Source: Porphyromonadaceae bacterium UBA7048
Lineage (GTDB): Bacteria > Bacteroidota > Bacteroidia > Bacteroidales > Muribaculaceae
Reading direction: 5' to 3'
NCBI GenBank assembly: GCA_002493945.1
Contig: DLAL01000073.1
Coordinates: 57,314-66,856, forward strand
Length of the DNA: 9,543 nt
The notes under the pieces are model-generated. The model did no database searches, was not told where the DNA came from, and worked only from the letters and a program-made list of their open reading frames with translations. Shown piece by piece: positions 1-7,399 of this stretch. The position numbers and the translations under genes were made by a program. The first letter of the stretch is position 1. Every line of letters begins with the position of its first letter.

Positions 1-29
1 GCTAATTTTTGCGAGTTACTTATACTCCG

Positions 30-60
30 CAAAGATAGTGTTTTTTTACCGGACTGCAAA
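30..60 (-). promoter_or_regulatory. Bacteroidales promoter TTTG-N19-TATCTTTG for an off-window gene
   Basis: On the minus strand TTTG (57-60) and TATCTTTG (30-37) are separated by exactly 19 bases, the classical Bacteroidales -33/-7 spacing. The -33 box lies in the last Phe-Ala codons of the transglutaminase-like gene, and the stop codon (46-48) lies inside the spacer. Transcription would start near position 23 and run off the left edge, giving the next minus-strand gene its own promoter. Confidence 0.65.
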
Positions 61-1548
61 GGCCGTGGCGCTGTCAGTGCTCATACCGGCCATCGACACG
101 CCCACGGGACCGTGCGCCGTGGGGTCGCAGATATAGTAGCGGCGCCCTTTGAAGTTCACGTAGTCGCCCGTGGCGCCGTCGACGGCTACGGCCGTGGCAA
201 GATGGCCCGGGTAATAGATGAGAGCCACCGGCAGGTCGAGTATGTCGCGGACGAGGCGTGCGAAGAGTATCGCGTGGTCCTCGCAGTCCGACAGCGGATA
301 GTAGATGCTCTCGTCAGGGAAGAAGGCGCGGTCGCCGCCCCATATCTCGTCGTCGTAGCCGTAGGGCAGCGAGTGCTGGCAGAAGTTCAGGATAAGGTTG
401 AGCGCATCGAGGCGGCTCAGCCCTTCGGTCTGTGAGCGCAGCATCGGGTAGAGCGTCGAGCGGGCTTCGTCGCACAGCGGCGTGTTGGCGTAGTAGGCCC
501 AGCGGCTCATGAAGTCTGATGTCAGGGCGGAGGAGGGATAGTCCGAGTAAAAATCCATCAGCGACTTATTGACACGCACGTCGGCTTTCGCCCCGGGGTA
601 TCTGTCCGCGGACATATGGCGGTAGTCCGAGTACTCGGTGTCGAGCCGCGGCACGGTCACTTCCATGCTAAGTTGCGACGAGCCTCTGAACGGCACATCG
701 CAGACATTCGCCTTGAATGACGTCGTGGCGGAGTGATAGGGATAGTACTTCGCGCCGTTCATGATGAAGTACACGTGATTGAATATCGTGTTGTCGCAGC
801 GGTACATGAAGTCCATCGCCGTGTCGGTCTGACACAGCAGGATGTCGTAGCCGCTCTGCACCATGACGTATGCCGTGAAGAGGGTCTGCATCGGCCGGTC
901 CGACGGGAATTTGGCCTTGGCCAGTCGGTCGACCATGCGCATATAGGCCCAGTCGCACAGATTGCGGTCCTCCCGGAGGCGGAGGCAGTCGACCACGACG
1001 TTGTTATAGTCGCGGCTGCTCAGGCGCTCCCACACGTCGGCTATGGCGCCGTGGGAGTATCCGGCGAGGCGGAGCGACGGGAAATCCCTGACGGACAACT
1101 GTGTGCCGTAGTAGTCGAAGTCGATGTGCGGCGGTTCGGGCGGCCTTGTCTCCTCGATGGGCGTGATGTGGTAGATGGGGACGGTCACTTCCTCTATGGG
1201 CTCGACGGGCTCGGGCTGAGGAGCCGGAGGCGGAATGACTATTTCTTCCTCGATGACTATCTCACGGTCGATGACCGGCTCGGGCCGGGGTTTCTCATAT
1301 TCCTCGATGGGCAGCGGAGGCACCGTGTCAACCGGCTCCGGGACGGGTTCTTCGCCGTAGTACAGCAACCATGCGCGCCGTAGCGCGTCGGCGTAGTCTT
1401 TGTTGGCCTTGTCGCGGAAGGAGTTATACTTCTCGGCCGAGCGGCGGTAGAAATCCTCGTAGCTTTGCTGCGGCGACTTCTTCTGAGCCGCAGCAGTGAC
1501 GCAGACTGCCGCGGTCAGCAGCGCCGTGATGATGCGGTAGGCTTTCAT
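46..1548 (-). CDS. Exported transglutaminase-like (papain-fold) protein with Pro/Glu-rich spacer
   Basis: This 500-residue protein starts with a Sec signal peptide: positive MKAYR, a hydrophobic stretch, and probable cleavage after AAA before Gln22. A charged helical segment follows (about 25-65), then a Pro/Glu-rich spacer (66-140) with three PIEE motifs and a tandem EIVI. A mostly helical middle region of unknown family comes next. The C-terminus resembles the transglutaminase-like fold. Its candidate catalytic triad is Cys422 in SDCEDHA, His449 in PGHLATAV and Asp475 in YICDPT, and the codons for all three were checked on the minus strand (TGC 283-285, CAC 202-204, GAC 124-126). In this family the fold supports proteolysis or acyl transfer, so an envelope-located cysteine peptidase or crosslinker is likely; the substrate is unknown. 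Its start overlaps the upstream stop by 4 bases. It is the last gene of the block seen here. The fold is fairly certain, the activity is inferred. Confidence 0.85.
   Translation of the reverse strand: MKAYRIITALLTAAVCVTAAAQKKSPQQSYEDFYRRSAEKYNSFRDKANKDYADALRRAWLLYYGEEPVPEPVDTVPPLPIEEYEKPRPEPVIDREIVIEEEIVIPPPAPQPEPVEPIEEVTVPIYHITPIEETRPPEPPHIDFDYYGTQLSVRDFPSLRLAGYSHGAIADVWERLSSRDYNNVVVDCLRLREDRNLCDWAYMRMVDRLAKAKFPSDRPMQTLFTAYVMVQSGYDILLCQTDTAMDFMYRCDNTIFNHVYFIMNGAKYYPYHSATTSFKANVCDVPFRGSSQLSMEVTVPRLDTEYSDYRHMSADRYPGAKADVRVNKSLMDFYSDYPSSALTSDFMSRWAYYANTPLCDEARSTLYPMLRSQTEGLSRLDALNLILNFCQHSLPYGYDDEIWGGDRAFFPDESIYYPLSDCEDHAILFARLVRDILDLPVALIYYPGHLATAVAVDGATGDYVNFKGRRYYICDPTAHGPVGVSMAGMSTDSATAFAVR
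1129..1353 (-). other. Pro/Glu-rich low-complexity spacer of the transglutaminase-like protein
   Basis: Residues about 66-140 are dominated by Pro, Glu, Val and Ile, with PIEE at residues 80, 117 and 130 and EIVI at 96 and 102. The stretch resembles the extended periplasmic spacers of TonB-like proteins in composition only. It probably keeps the C-terminal catalytic domain away from the N-terminal helical part, or lets the protein reach across the periplasm. Confidence 0.6.
1545..1548 (-). other. ATGA stop-start overlap (translational coupling)
   Basis: On the minus strand the four bases ATGA contain the start codon of the transglutaminase-like gene (1546-1548) and the TGA stop of the upstream LPP20/NTF2-like gene (1545-1547). 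Such overlaps usually mean translation of the second gene depends on the first, which suggests the two proteins are made together. Confidence 0.85.
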
Positions 1549-3446
1549 ATGGAAGTGTCGCTATGGTTTTCGGTGGCGATGAAGGGGAAGTCGTGGATGG
1601 TGTATGTGCCGAACTCGGGATCGGGCTGCGGCTGCCAGGTGCGGACGAATATGAGCGGACGGTCGGGGTCGTTGTAGTTCACGGCGAGCATCAGGTAGCC
1701 GTGGTCGCTGTAGTTGTTTGAGTAATAGTCCTGCTCGATCTGTATGCCGTAGACCTCCTCGGTGGCCACGGGGCGCACCACCTGGGTCTGATTGAAGCGG
1801 ATGTTGATGAATTCCTTGCTCTGTTCGCGCAGGTGCCTGATGTACTGCTCCTTGGTCTCGCGCTGGTAGACGATGCGCTTGTCGTTCTTGTAGTAGTTGT
1901 CCTCGCTGCGCTTCGATGTCTCGATGACGGTGCCGCGTATGATGATGGCGTCGTCATCGAAAATCCGCGCTATGTAGTCCCAGTCCTGGAGGGCGAAGGC
2001 CGTCTTGTAGTTCTCCATGAACTGCACTATGCGCTGGCGGTTCTCTACAGGGAAGGTCGAGCGGCCGAGGATGTCGTCCTCTGAAGCCTTGTCGAGTCCG
2101 AAGGCTATATTGTCGATGCGCTTCGAACTGTCGAACGTGAACACCATGTTCTCCGTGAAATGTTTCCGCGAGCCGTGCGAGAAGCTGAACGTGAGCTGGA
2201 TGCCGCGTACGACCACGCCTCCGTCGAAAGGCGTGAAGCGCAGTTCGGGAGTGCCGGTGAGCTTGCTGTTGCCGTACTTCAACAGGCGGCGGTACTTGGA
2301 GTAGCCCGCGTCGGTGAACATATGCCGGGGCACCTTGTAGGTGCGCGACAGAATACTCGTCAGCACCGTGTCCATCATCGACTTGTAAATATCGGTGGAT
2401 GAACCCGTCATCGGTTCGGGACGCCGGTAGTTGTCCTCGTCGATGTCGCTGAATGCCGACTTGCGCGGCGCCTCGGCCGCTACGGGCGTGGCTGCGGCAA
2501 TCTCCTCGGCCTTCTGCCCGGGCGCTATGGCCGTGGCCGGTATCGAGGCGGCTGTGGCCTGCGGCTCGGGGCGTATGGTCTTGAAGGAGCGCGGTATGAC
2601 CGATTCGCCGCCCACGGCCATCACACCGGCCACTTCGGCGTCGATGCGGCTCTGTCCTTTGTACTGATACTCGATGGAGATGTTGTACTGCTCGTGCGAC
2701 GTATTGGGCGAGAACTCCATGCGGTCATATCCGTCGACGGCCGTGCAGAGGTTGCTCCACACGCCTCCGTCGCTGTACGTGTAGTCGATAGAGCTGACGG
2801 GCGCGCCGCGGTAGGTGAAGTAGATGTCCACTTCATCCCCCTCACGGCGTGCCACTACAGCTTTTACTTCGCTCAGAATGTCTTCAATGCGCTCGGGCAG
2901 CCACGTCATCAGCGTGTGACCGTCGTATTCCTCCTGTCCGGCCAGCCGCATCGACTTGGTGAGCATGAAAGCCCAGTAGTAGCTGCGGAGAGCCACGTCA
3001 ATCTTGCCTTTGGAGAGCGCGCGATCGCCGCTGTCGATGTATCCTTCGATTTTGCGGCGGCGTCCTTCATAGATTTTGTTGAGGTCGCTTTTGGCTATCC
3101 ACCGGCCCACATGGCACTCGGGTTCCGTCTCGAACACCACCATCTGAGTTTCCTCAAGAGTGGCTTCGGAGACAATCTCCACCGTGGCGGCGAAGGTGGT
3201 GTTGTCGCTCACCACCTTGCCGTTCTGCTCCACGCGGTTGTTCCTGATGCCGGTGTCGACCTTCACGTTCGCCTTGATCTGCGACAGGAGCATGGCCATG
3301 GCGTCGCGGTTCGCTTCGGCCATGGTGGCGCCTTTGGCTTCGCCGTAGAAGTACTTTCCGCTTGATATTACTTCCGACCACGACTGTGCCCGGGCGGCTG
3401 CCGCGCAGACGAGCAGGAGAATGATGGCTGTCAGATACGTGCGCAT
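1545..3446 (-). CDS. Exported LPP20-like protein with NTF2-like C-terminal domain
   Basis: A protein of 633 residues with a classical signal peptide and probable cleavage at AARA before Gln21. There is no lipobox Cys, so it is probably a soluble periplasmic protein. Residues about 30-125 show the LPP20-type pattern: GEAKGATMAEANRDAM followed by a long amphipathic helix and beta strands. A helical, TPR-like segment (about 130-195) and a small beta-rich segment (196-290) follow, then an Ala/Pro-rich linker (293-348). The last part (about 466-605) looks like an NTF2/SnoaL-like cone: the helix MENYKTAFALQDWDYIARIF leads into strands ending IFVRTW. A related module may precede it (350-455). NTF2-like folds commonly bind small ligands or mediate association; no catalytic set is obvious. 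It lies 21 bases after the small LPP20 lipoprotein gene, so the two may be partners. Domain calls rest on sequence feel, not profile searches. Confidence 0.85.
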   Translation of the reverse strand: MRTYLTAIILLLVCAAAARAQSWSEVISSGKYFYGEAKGATMAEANRDAMAMLLSQIKANVKVDTGIRNNRVEQNGKVVSDNTTFAATVEIVSEATLEETQMVVFETEPECHVGRWIAKSDLNKIYEGRRRKIEGYIDSGDRALSKGKIDVALRSYYWAFMLTKSMRLAGQEEYDGHTLMTWLPERIEDILSEVKAVVARREGDEVDIYFTYRGAPVSSIDYTYSDGGVWSNLCTAVDGYDRMEFSPNTSHEQYNISIEYQYKGQSRIDAEVAGVMAVGGESVIPRSFKTIRPEPQATAASIPATAIAPGQKAEEIAAATPVAAEAPRKSAFSDIDEDNYRRPEPMTGSSTDIYKSMMDTVLTSILSRTYKVPRHMFTDAGYSKYRRLLKYGNSKLTGTPELRFTPFDGGVVVRGIQLTFSFSHGSRKHFTENMVFTFDSSKRIDNIAFGLDKASEDDILGRSTFPVENRQRIVQFMENYKTAFALQDWDYIARIFDDDAIIIRGTVIETSKRSEDNYYKNDKRIVYQRETKEQYIRHLREQSKEFINIRFNQTQVVRPVATEEVYGIQIEQDYYSNNYSDHGYLMLAVNYNDPDRPLIFVRTWQPQPDPEFGTYTIHDFPFIATENHSDTSI

Positions 3447-3467
3447 CGTTGTTGGTTTATGATATGT

Positions 3468-4106
3468 TTAGTTTGCGGTGCCGTTTATGCGCTGCAGATA
3501 TTTGGTCATCTGTTCGAAGAACGAGTCATGGCGTACCTGCATCTTCTCGCGGTCTTCGTCGGGTATCATCTGCTTGACGCGTGCCATATAGGCGTTGGTG
3601 AGTTCTTCGGCCAGCGCGTTGACGGTTCCCATATATTCAAGGCAGACGAATACGTGGTACTGGTTGTCCTTGCGCTTGTATGTCTCGGTCTTGATGACAA
3701 CGAGCCCCGGGATGGTCTGTTCGGCTATCTGCTGTGCGAAGGCATCCGACGAGAGGGCCTGGTCAGACACTTCGTTGCCTTTCTTGCCGTTGCTGCTGTA
3801 AGCATTGGCGGCGTCATTGCTCTGCTTGGATGCTGTGGATACGAGCGAACTGAGCTGACGGGCAAATTCGGCGCGTGCCTGGCCTTCGGCATAGGTCTTG
3901 GCGAATGACTGGCTGAAGTTCGTACCTTCGCCGAGGGCGCGAACGGCCGGTTTCTCTTCCTTGAGCTGCTGGCAGACAGTTTCGGCCTGGAGTTTCTCGC
4001 CCTTTATTTCGGCCGAAGCCATTTTCTTTGAGCCGCAGGCAGTGGTGCCCAGCATGATGAAGGCGGCTGCCATGACAGCCATTACTGATTTGATTGCTGA
4101 TTTCAT
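3468..4106 (-). CDS. LPP20-family lipoprotein
   Basis: A 212-residue lipoprotein. The signal sequence ends in LGTTAC with the lipidated Cys at 24, followed by GSKKMA. Residues about 55-160 match the LPP20 pattern: ALGEGTNFSQSFAKTYAEGQ, then a helix of small and charged residues, and the strand pair VVIKTETYKRKDNQYHVFVC. A charged helical C-terminus (about 160-210) may mediate contacts. LPP20 domains occur in outer-membrane-associated proteins of several phyla, including FlgP-like proteins of flagellar systems, but nothing here points to motility. It starts 12 bases after the fimbrillin-like stop. Its likely place is the inner face of the outer membrane, beside the larger LPP20-like protein encoded next. 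Family membership is reasonably secure; the function is unknown. Confidence 0.85.
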   Translation of the reverse strand: MKSAIKSVMAVMAAAFIMLGTTACGSKKMASAEIKGEKLQAETVCQQLKEEKPAVRALGEGTNFSQSFAKTYAEGQARAEFARQLSSLVSTASKQSNDAANAYSSNGKKGNEVSDQALSSDAFAQQIAEQTIPGLVVIKTETYKRKDNQYHVFVCLEYMGTVNALAEELTNAYMARVKQMIPDEDREKMQVRHDSFFEQMTKYLQRINGTAN

Positions 4107-4118
4107 AATGAGTAGATT

Positions 4119-5258
4119 TTATTTGTATTCGAGGGTGTATGAGTTGATGGTGACGTAGACGTCGAAGTGCGTTTCAACATATATCTGCGAGATTGAAGTA
4201 GAGCTAATGTCGAATTCGAATGTATATGTGCCCGATGATATTCGTGGCTCAACATAATACTGAGTCGTTGTGCCGTCTTTGTCCTTTACATTGAAAAAGA
4301 ACGGATATGGATAAGTATTTGAGTAAGAAAGCGACGACCCGCTGTAGGGCTTCCATGTAAAAGAACCGTATAAGCGGAAGCCGTCGGCATTTTCATAGTT
4401 GTCACTTATAAGCGTACCGGTGACGCTTCCATACACATTCACTTGATTGAGATAACCTGTAATACTTGCTGACTGGCTACTCCATGTCGGGGTGATTTCT
4501 TCGGCATCGGGTGCCTCGATGACCACACTCTGAGTCCTCTTGAGTTTTTTAGACTTATCAGTGTAGGTATAAATGTAATTACCTCTTCTGAAAGAAGGTA
4601 TTGACTCGATATACAGATAAGGAGTGTAATAGAACCCGTCGTCATCTTTTATCATGGCGGTGGATTCACTCGGGGTGGCTGCTGACGAGACGATAGACAA
4701 AGTCTCTCTGCTGAAGTCCTGAAGTCCACGATTCCATACAAGTGTTCCCGGTGTTTCGCTCCGGAGTCTGAGGCGCCCTGTGAGTGGTTCGAGAACACCG
4801 AAGAGATTTAATTCGTCGTTGACATAGTCATATGTGGTTGTCGCAGCATAGTTAGGAACTGTGGGGAGAGTCGAAACGATAGATGTGGTGGAGTAGTCGG
4901 AAGCTGTCCATCCCGGCACATAGTAAAGGCGGCACGGCTGATTTTCGCCGGAAGCAGGGGCCGTTGTGAATGTCGCTGTCCATTGATTGGATGATGCCGA
5001 GTAGCTGATGAATCCGTAGACAGAGCTTGTTGTAGCACTGTACATCATAACGGTGGCGCCGTCGGGCCACTCGTCGAAGCTGCTGCGCGAGCTGCCGAAG
5101 TCGTTGAGGCCGACGCTGAAATTCACGGGTATGGTGACGGCGGCTCCGCTGCCGGAAGCGCTTGTGTCCGTCGCCGGCTCATCGCCGGAGCAAGCGCCTG
5201 CGAGCAGGCACATTGCGCCGATGATGGCTGTGTTGATATATTTGAACATTTGTCGCAT
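4119..5258 (-). CDS. Fimbrillin-like surface lipoprotein
   Basis: A 379-residue lipoprotein. The start used is the first Met; a second in-frame Met at residue 4 (codon ending at 5249) is equally plausible and would enlarge the gap to the upstream gene from 7 to 16 bases. The signal ends LLAGAC with Cys23, followed by SGDEP; acidic residues just after the Cys resemble Bacteroidota lipoprotein export signals, so surface display is likely. The mature part opens with SSRSSFDEWPDGATVMMYS, the Arg...Trp...Gly pattern followed by a hydrophobic strand that is common at the start of fimbrillin-like domains. The rest is Ser/Thr/Tyr-rich and all-beta in appearance, with no catalytic motif. It is probably an adhesin or pilin-like subunit, but a different beta-sandwich lipoprotein cannot be excluded. 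The C-terminal half is distinctly AT-rich compared with its neighbours. Confidence 0.75.
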   Translation of the reverse strand: MRQMFKYINTAIIGAMCLLAGACSGDEPATDTSASGSGAAVTIPVNFSVGLNDFGSSRSSFDEWPDGATVMMYSATTSSVYGFISYSASSNQWTATFTTAPASGENQPCRLYYVPGWTASDYSTTSIVSTLPTVPNYAATTTYDYVNDELNLFGVLEPLTGRLRLRSETPGTLVWNRGLQDFSRETLSIVSSAATPSESTAMIKDDDGFYYTPYLYIESIPSFRRGNYIYTYTDKSKKLKRTQSVVIEAPDAEEITPTWSSQSASITGYLNQVNVYGSVTGTLISDNYENADGFRLYGSFTWKPYSGSSLSYSNTYPYPFFFNVKDKDGTTTQYYVEPRISSGTYTFEFDISSTSISQIYVETHFDVYVTINSYTLEYK

Positions 5259-5265
5259 GGTTGAT

Positions 5266-7383
5266 TTATCGTTTGTATGCTTTGATGGTCCAGTCTTCGT
5301 CAGGTCCGAAACCGCCGATGCCTATGTTGGCACCCTTGCCGTACTGTACCACGGGGATGGTGAGCGTGGATTCCTCGCCTTCGGGTGTGCCGAGGAGCCT
5401 TACGGTGACGGCACCGGTGCGGTTCTCCTCGCCGGTATTAGGCGTCACTACGAGGCGGAACGCCGCGCCGTCGGTGACGAGCATGTACCAGAAGTCGTCC
5501 GCGCCCTTCTCGATGCTGAATTCGCCGTCGACCGTGAGCGTGTAGGTCTCCGTAGTTCCGCCGTTGCGCGTCACGTCTATGCTTGTGACGTTGGCTGCGA
5601 GGCGACGTCCTTCCTGGGTTACGTTGAAGAGCAGGCCCTGCCTGAATGAGTCGGCAGCCTCTTCCTCGGTGGGCGTGAAGGCAGCCACGGCAGTGCGCGG
5701 CAGGCCGGATGGATTGGCGGCGGCCGTGATGGTGTAGCTGTTGCCCGAAGTGTTGCTTATCGACACCCACTCGGGAGCGGTGTGGTCATCGGCTGACGAC
5801 CACATCTCGGCCTGCGAGCCTATCGACGAGCTGACTGACAGATTGATGCTGCCTCCGAGAGCCGTGATGGTGCCTGTGGTGCTGTCGAGCGTGAAGTACT
5901 GGCTCTGCTGGTTCACCGTGATGGTGAATGTCTGATTGATTGAGGCGAGGGTGATGTAGCCCGTGCGCGCCTCCATGCCGTCGTTGCGGTCGACGCTGAC
6001 GTTGAGCGTCGCGCTGCCGTCGCCATGCGTGCGGTCGAGGTGTATCCACGATTCGGATATGGCGGCCTGCCAGCTGCCGGCTATGTTGAGCTGCAGCTCG
6101 CGCGACGATGCCTTCCAGGGCATCTCGAGTGTCGTTGCATCGACGCCCTGAGTTTTCGCTTTCTGTGCGATACCTACTGTTTCGGAAAGATCAGTGCCGG
6201 CGATTGTGACAGTTGCGGTGGCATATCGTTTCATATAATCCGGATTGGCGCTCTTGGACCGGAACGTGATGGTTCCGTTTCCGCTGCCGCTGAGCGGGCT
6301 TGCTGTGAGCCAGTCTTGCGAAAGATTGGAGACAACCCAGTCGGAGTTGCTTGTGACTGTCACGGTTACGGAGTTGGTTCCCGAGGCGTTTATATCCTCT
6401 TCCGCCGTGCCGAGCGAAAGGCTCAGACCTGCCTGTTTGATTGACATCGTTGTCAGAATGGTTCCTGCCGAGCCGTCCTTTTCGAGAGTCCGGATGTATA
6501 CTTCGCCATATCTTGTCCTCGTAGTCTTGTTGGCTGTGACGGTTACCTCAAACTGATTTGCCGAGATATATTTTACTGACATCCACGATTCGTCGCTTTC
6601 GCGGACCACGGCATACCAGTCGGTATTGCTGTCGACTCCGACTCTATGCGTTCCTCCTGCCGGCTCTACATCATACGAGTAAGTCGACAGCGACGCCGAT
6701 ACGCCGTTCTGTGTAATGGCATAGGTCAGATAGACTTTGTCGTTATACGACAGTTTTATGAGGCCGTAATAGCGGCTTGACGTCGAGCTGTTGGCTTCGA
6801 CGGTGAACACGAGGCCACTGTCCTGCACTTGTGCCCCCGTTATCCAGTCGACGTCCACACTCACTTCGATATCCTCAGACGGGACATTCGTGTCGAGAGC
6901 GTAGGTGTATGAGCCTGCTTTGGCCGGTACATTCCGGTATATAGTAGAGTATATCTCCTCGGCGTCGGATATGTAGGGGTCCACACCTTTCTGAACTACG
7001 GTGCAGTGTTTGACATAAAAACCTTCTGCCGTTACGCTGAGCACTGCGACACGGGGAGAGGCGCTGTAATTGGGCTCGACAGTCATGGGGATATCTCCTG
7101 CGTATCCGGTCCCGCTTGTCCGTTCTATCGACACCCAGTCGGGAATGTCAGAGATGACCCAGCTGTCCCCATCCGAGGAAATCCGGAATTCCCCTTCATC
7201 TCCATATGCCGAAAAACTCTCTTTGCCGTATGAGCCATAGTATACGCTTGCGGAGAGATAGATATGTTTATCCGAAACGACAACTTCCACACCTTCGGGA
7301 ACTTCGAACGCTTCGTTGCAGGCGACAGCTCCAAGGAGAAGGAGCGCAGCCGCTGTTCTGTTGATTATTCTTGTTGCTTTCAT
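5266..7383 (-). CDS. Lipoprotein of seven tandem BACON-like modules
   Basis: A 705-residue lipoprotein with the signal ending LLLLGAVAC, lipid Cys at 22, then NEAFEVPEG. The mature protein is a string of about seven Ig-like beta modules of 85-98 residues, each closing with a Q-(x)-G type strand: VVQKG (133), AITQNG (227), SIKQAG (319), GIAQKA (409), TVNQQS (494), NVTQEG (592) and PVVQYG (682). Several show the BACON signature: strand, W or DW, then SxxSG/GxG, an N, an R and a terminal IxQ strand (unit 1 at about 58-133, unit 4 at 321-409). BACON domains occur in Bacteroidota surface proteins and were proposed to bind carbohydrate or mucin. Here there is no catalytic domain, so an extended adhesive stalk fits better than an enzyme. 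A Gly-rich 23-residue tail ends the protein. The start is 16 bases past the upstream stop. Confidence 0.9.
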   Translation of the reverse strand: MKATRIINRTAAALLLLGAVACNEAFEVPEGVEVVVSDKHIYLSASVYYGSYGKESFSAYGDEGEFRISSDGDSWVISDIPDWVSIERTSGTGYAGDIPMTVEPNYSASPRVAVLSVTAEGFYVKHCTVVQKGVDPYISDAEEIYSTIYRNVPAKAGSYTYALDTNVPSEDIEVSVDVDWITGAQVQDSGLVFTVEANSSTSSRYYGLIKLSYNDKVYLTYAITQNGVSASLSTYSYDVEPAGGTHRVGVDSNTDWYAVVRESDESWMSVKYISANQFEVTVTANKTTRTRYGEVYIRTLEKDGSAGTILTTMSIKQAGLSLSLGTAEEDINASGTNSVTVTVTSNSDWVVSNLSQDWLTASPLSGSGNGTITFRSKSANPDYMKRYATATVTIAGTDLSETVGIAQKAKTQGVDATTLEMPWKASSRELQLNIAGSWQAAISESWIHLDRTHGDGSATLNVSVDRNDGMEARTGYITLASINQTFTITVNQQSQYFTLDSTTGTITALGGSINLSVSSSIGSQAEMWSSADDHTAPEWVSISNTSGNSYTITAAANPSGLPRTAVAAFTPTEEEAADSFRQGLLFNVTQEGRRLAANVTSIDVTRNGGTTETYTLTVDGEFSIEKGADDFWYMLVTDGAAFRLVVTPNTGEENRTGAVTVRLLGTPEGEESTLTIPVVQYGKGANIGIGGFGPDEDWTIKAYKR
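5338..7212 (-). repeat. Array of seven BACON-like coding modules
   Basis: Residues 58-682 of the lipoprotein divide into units whose closing Gln-containing strands recur after 94, 92, 90, 85, 98 and 90 residues. The units are clearly divergent in sequence, so this is an old protein-level duplication, not a DNA-level tandem repeat. Units 1, 3, 4 and 5 are the most BACON-like; 2, 6 and 7 are looser. Confidence 0.75.
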
Positions 7384-7399
7384 AGTGCATCCCGGAGAT

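Noticed and set aside
1..45. Rho-independent terminator after the last gene
   Set aside because: The minus strand shows an A-run and promoter elements but no GC-rich hairpin followed by T residues.
733..1383. Plus-strand open frame (216 residues) opposite the transglutaminase-like gene
   Set aside because: Antisense shadow of a gene with a verified catalytic triad; no domain and no ribosome or promoter context.
2694..3365. Plus-strand open frame (223 residues) opposite the LPP20/NTF2-like gene
   Set aside because: Antisense shadow with Val/His/Asp-rich composition and no recognisable motif.
5237..5244. Plus-strand TATATTTG matching the Bacteroidales -7 consensus
   Set aside because: It points into the antisense of the BACON gene, with no plus-strand gene downstream; it lies in an AT-rich signal-peptide region where chance matches are easy.
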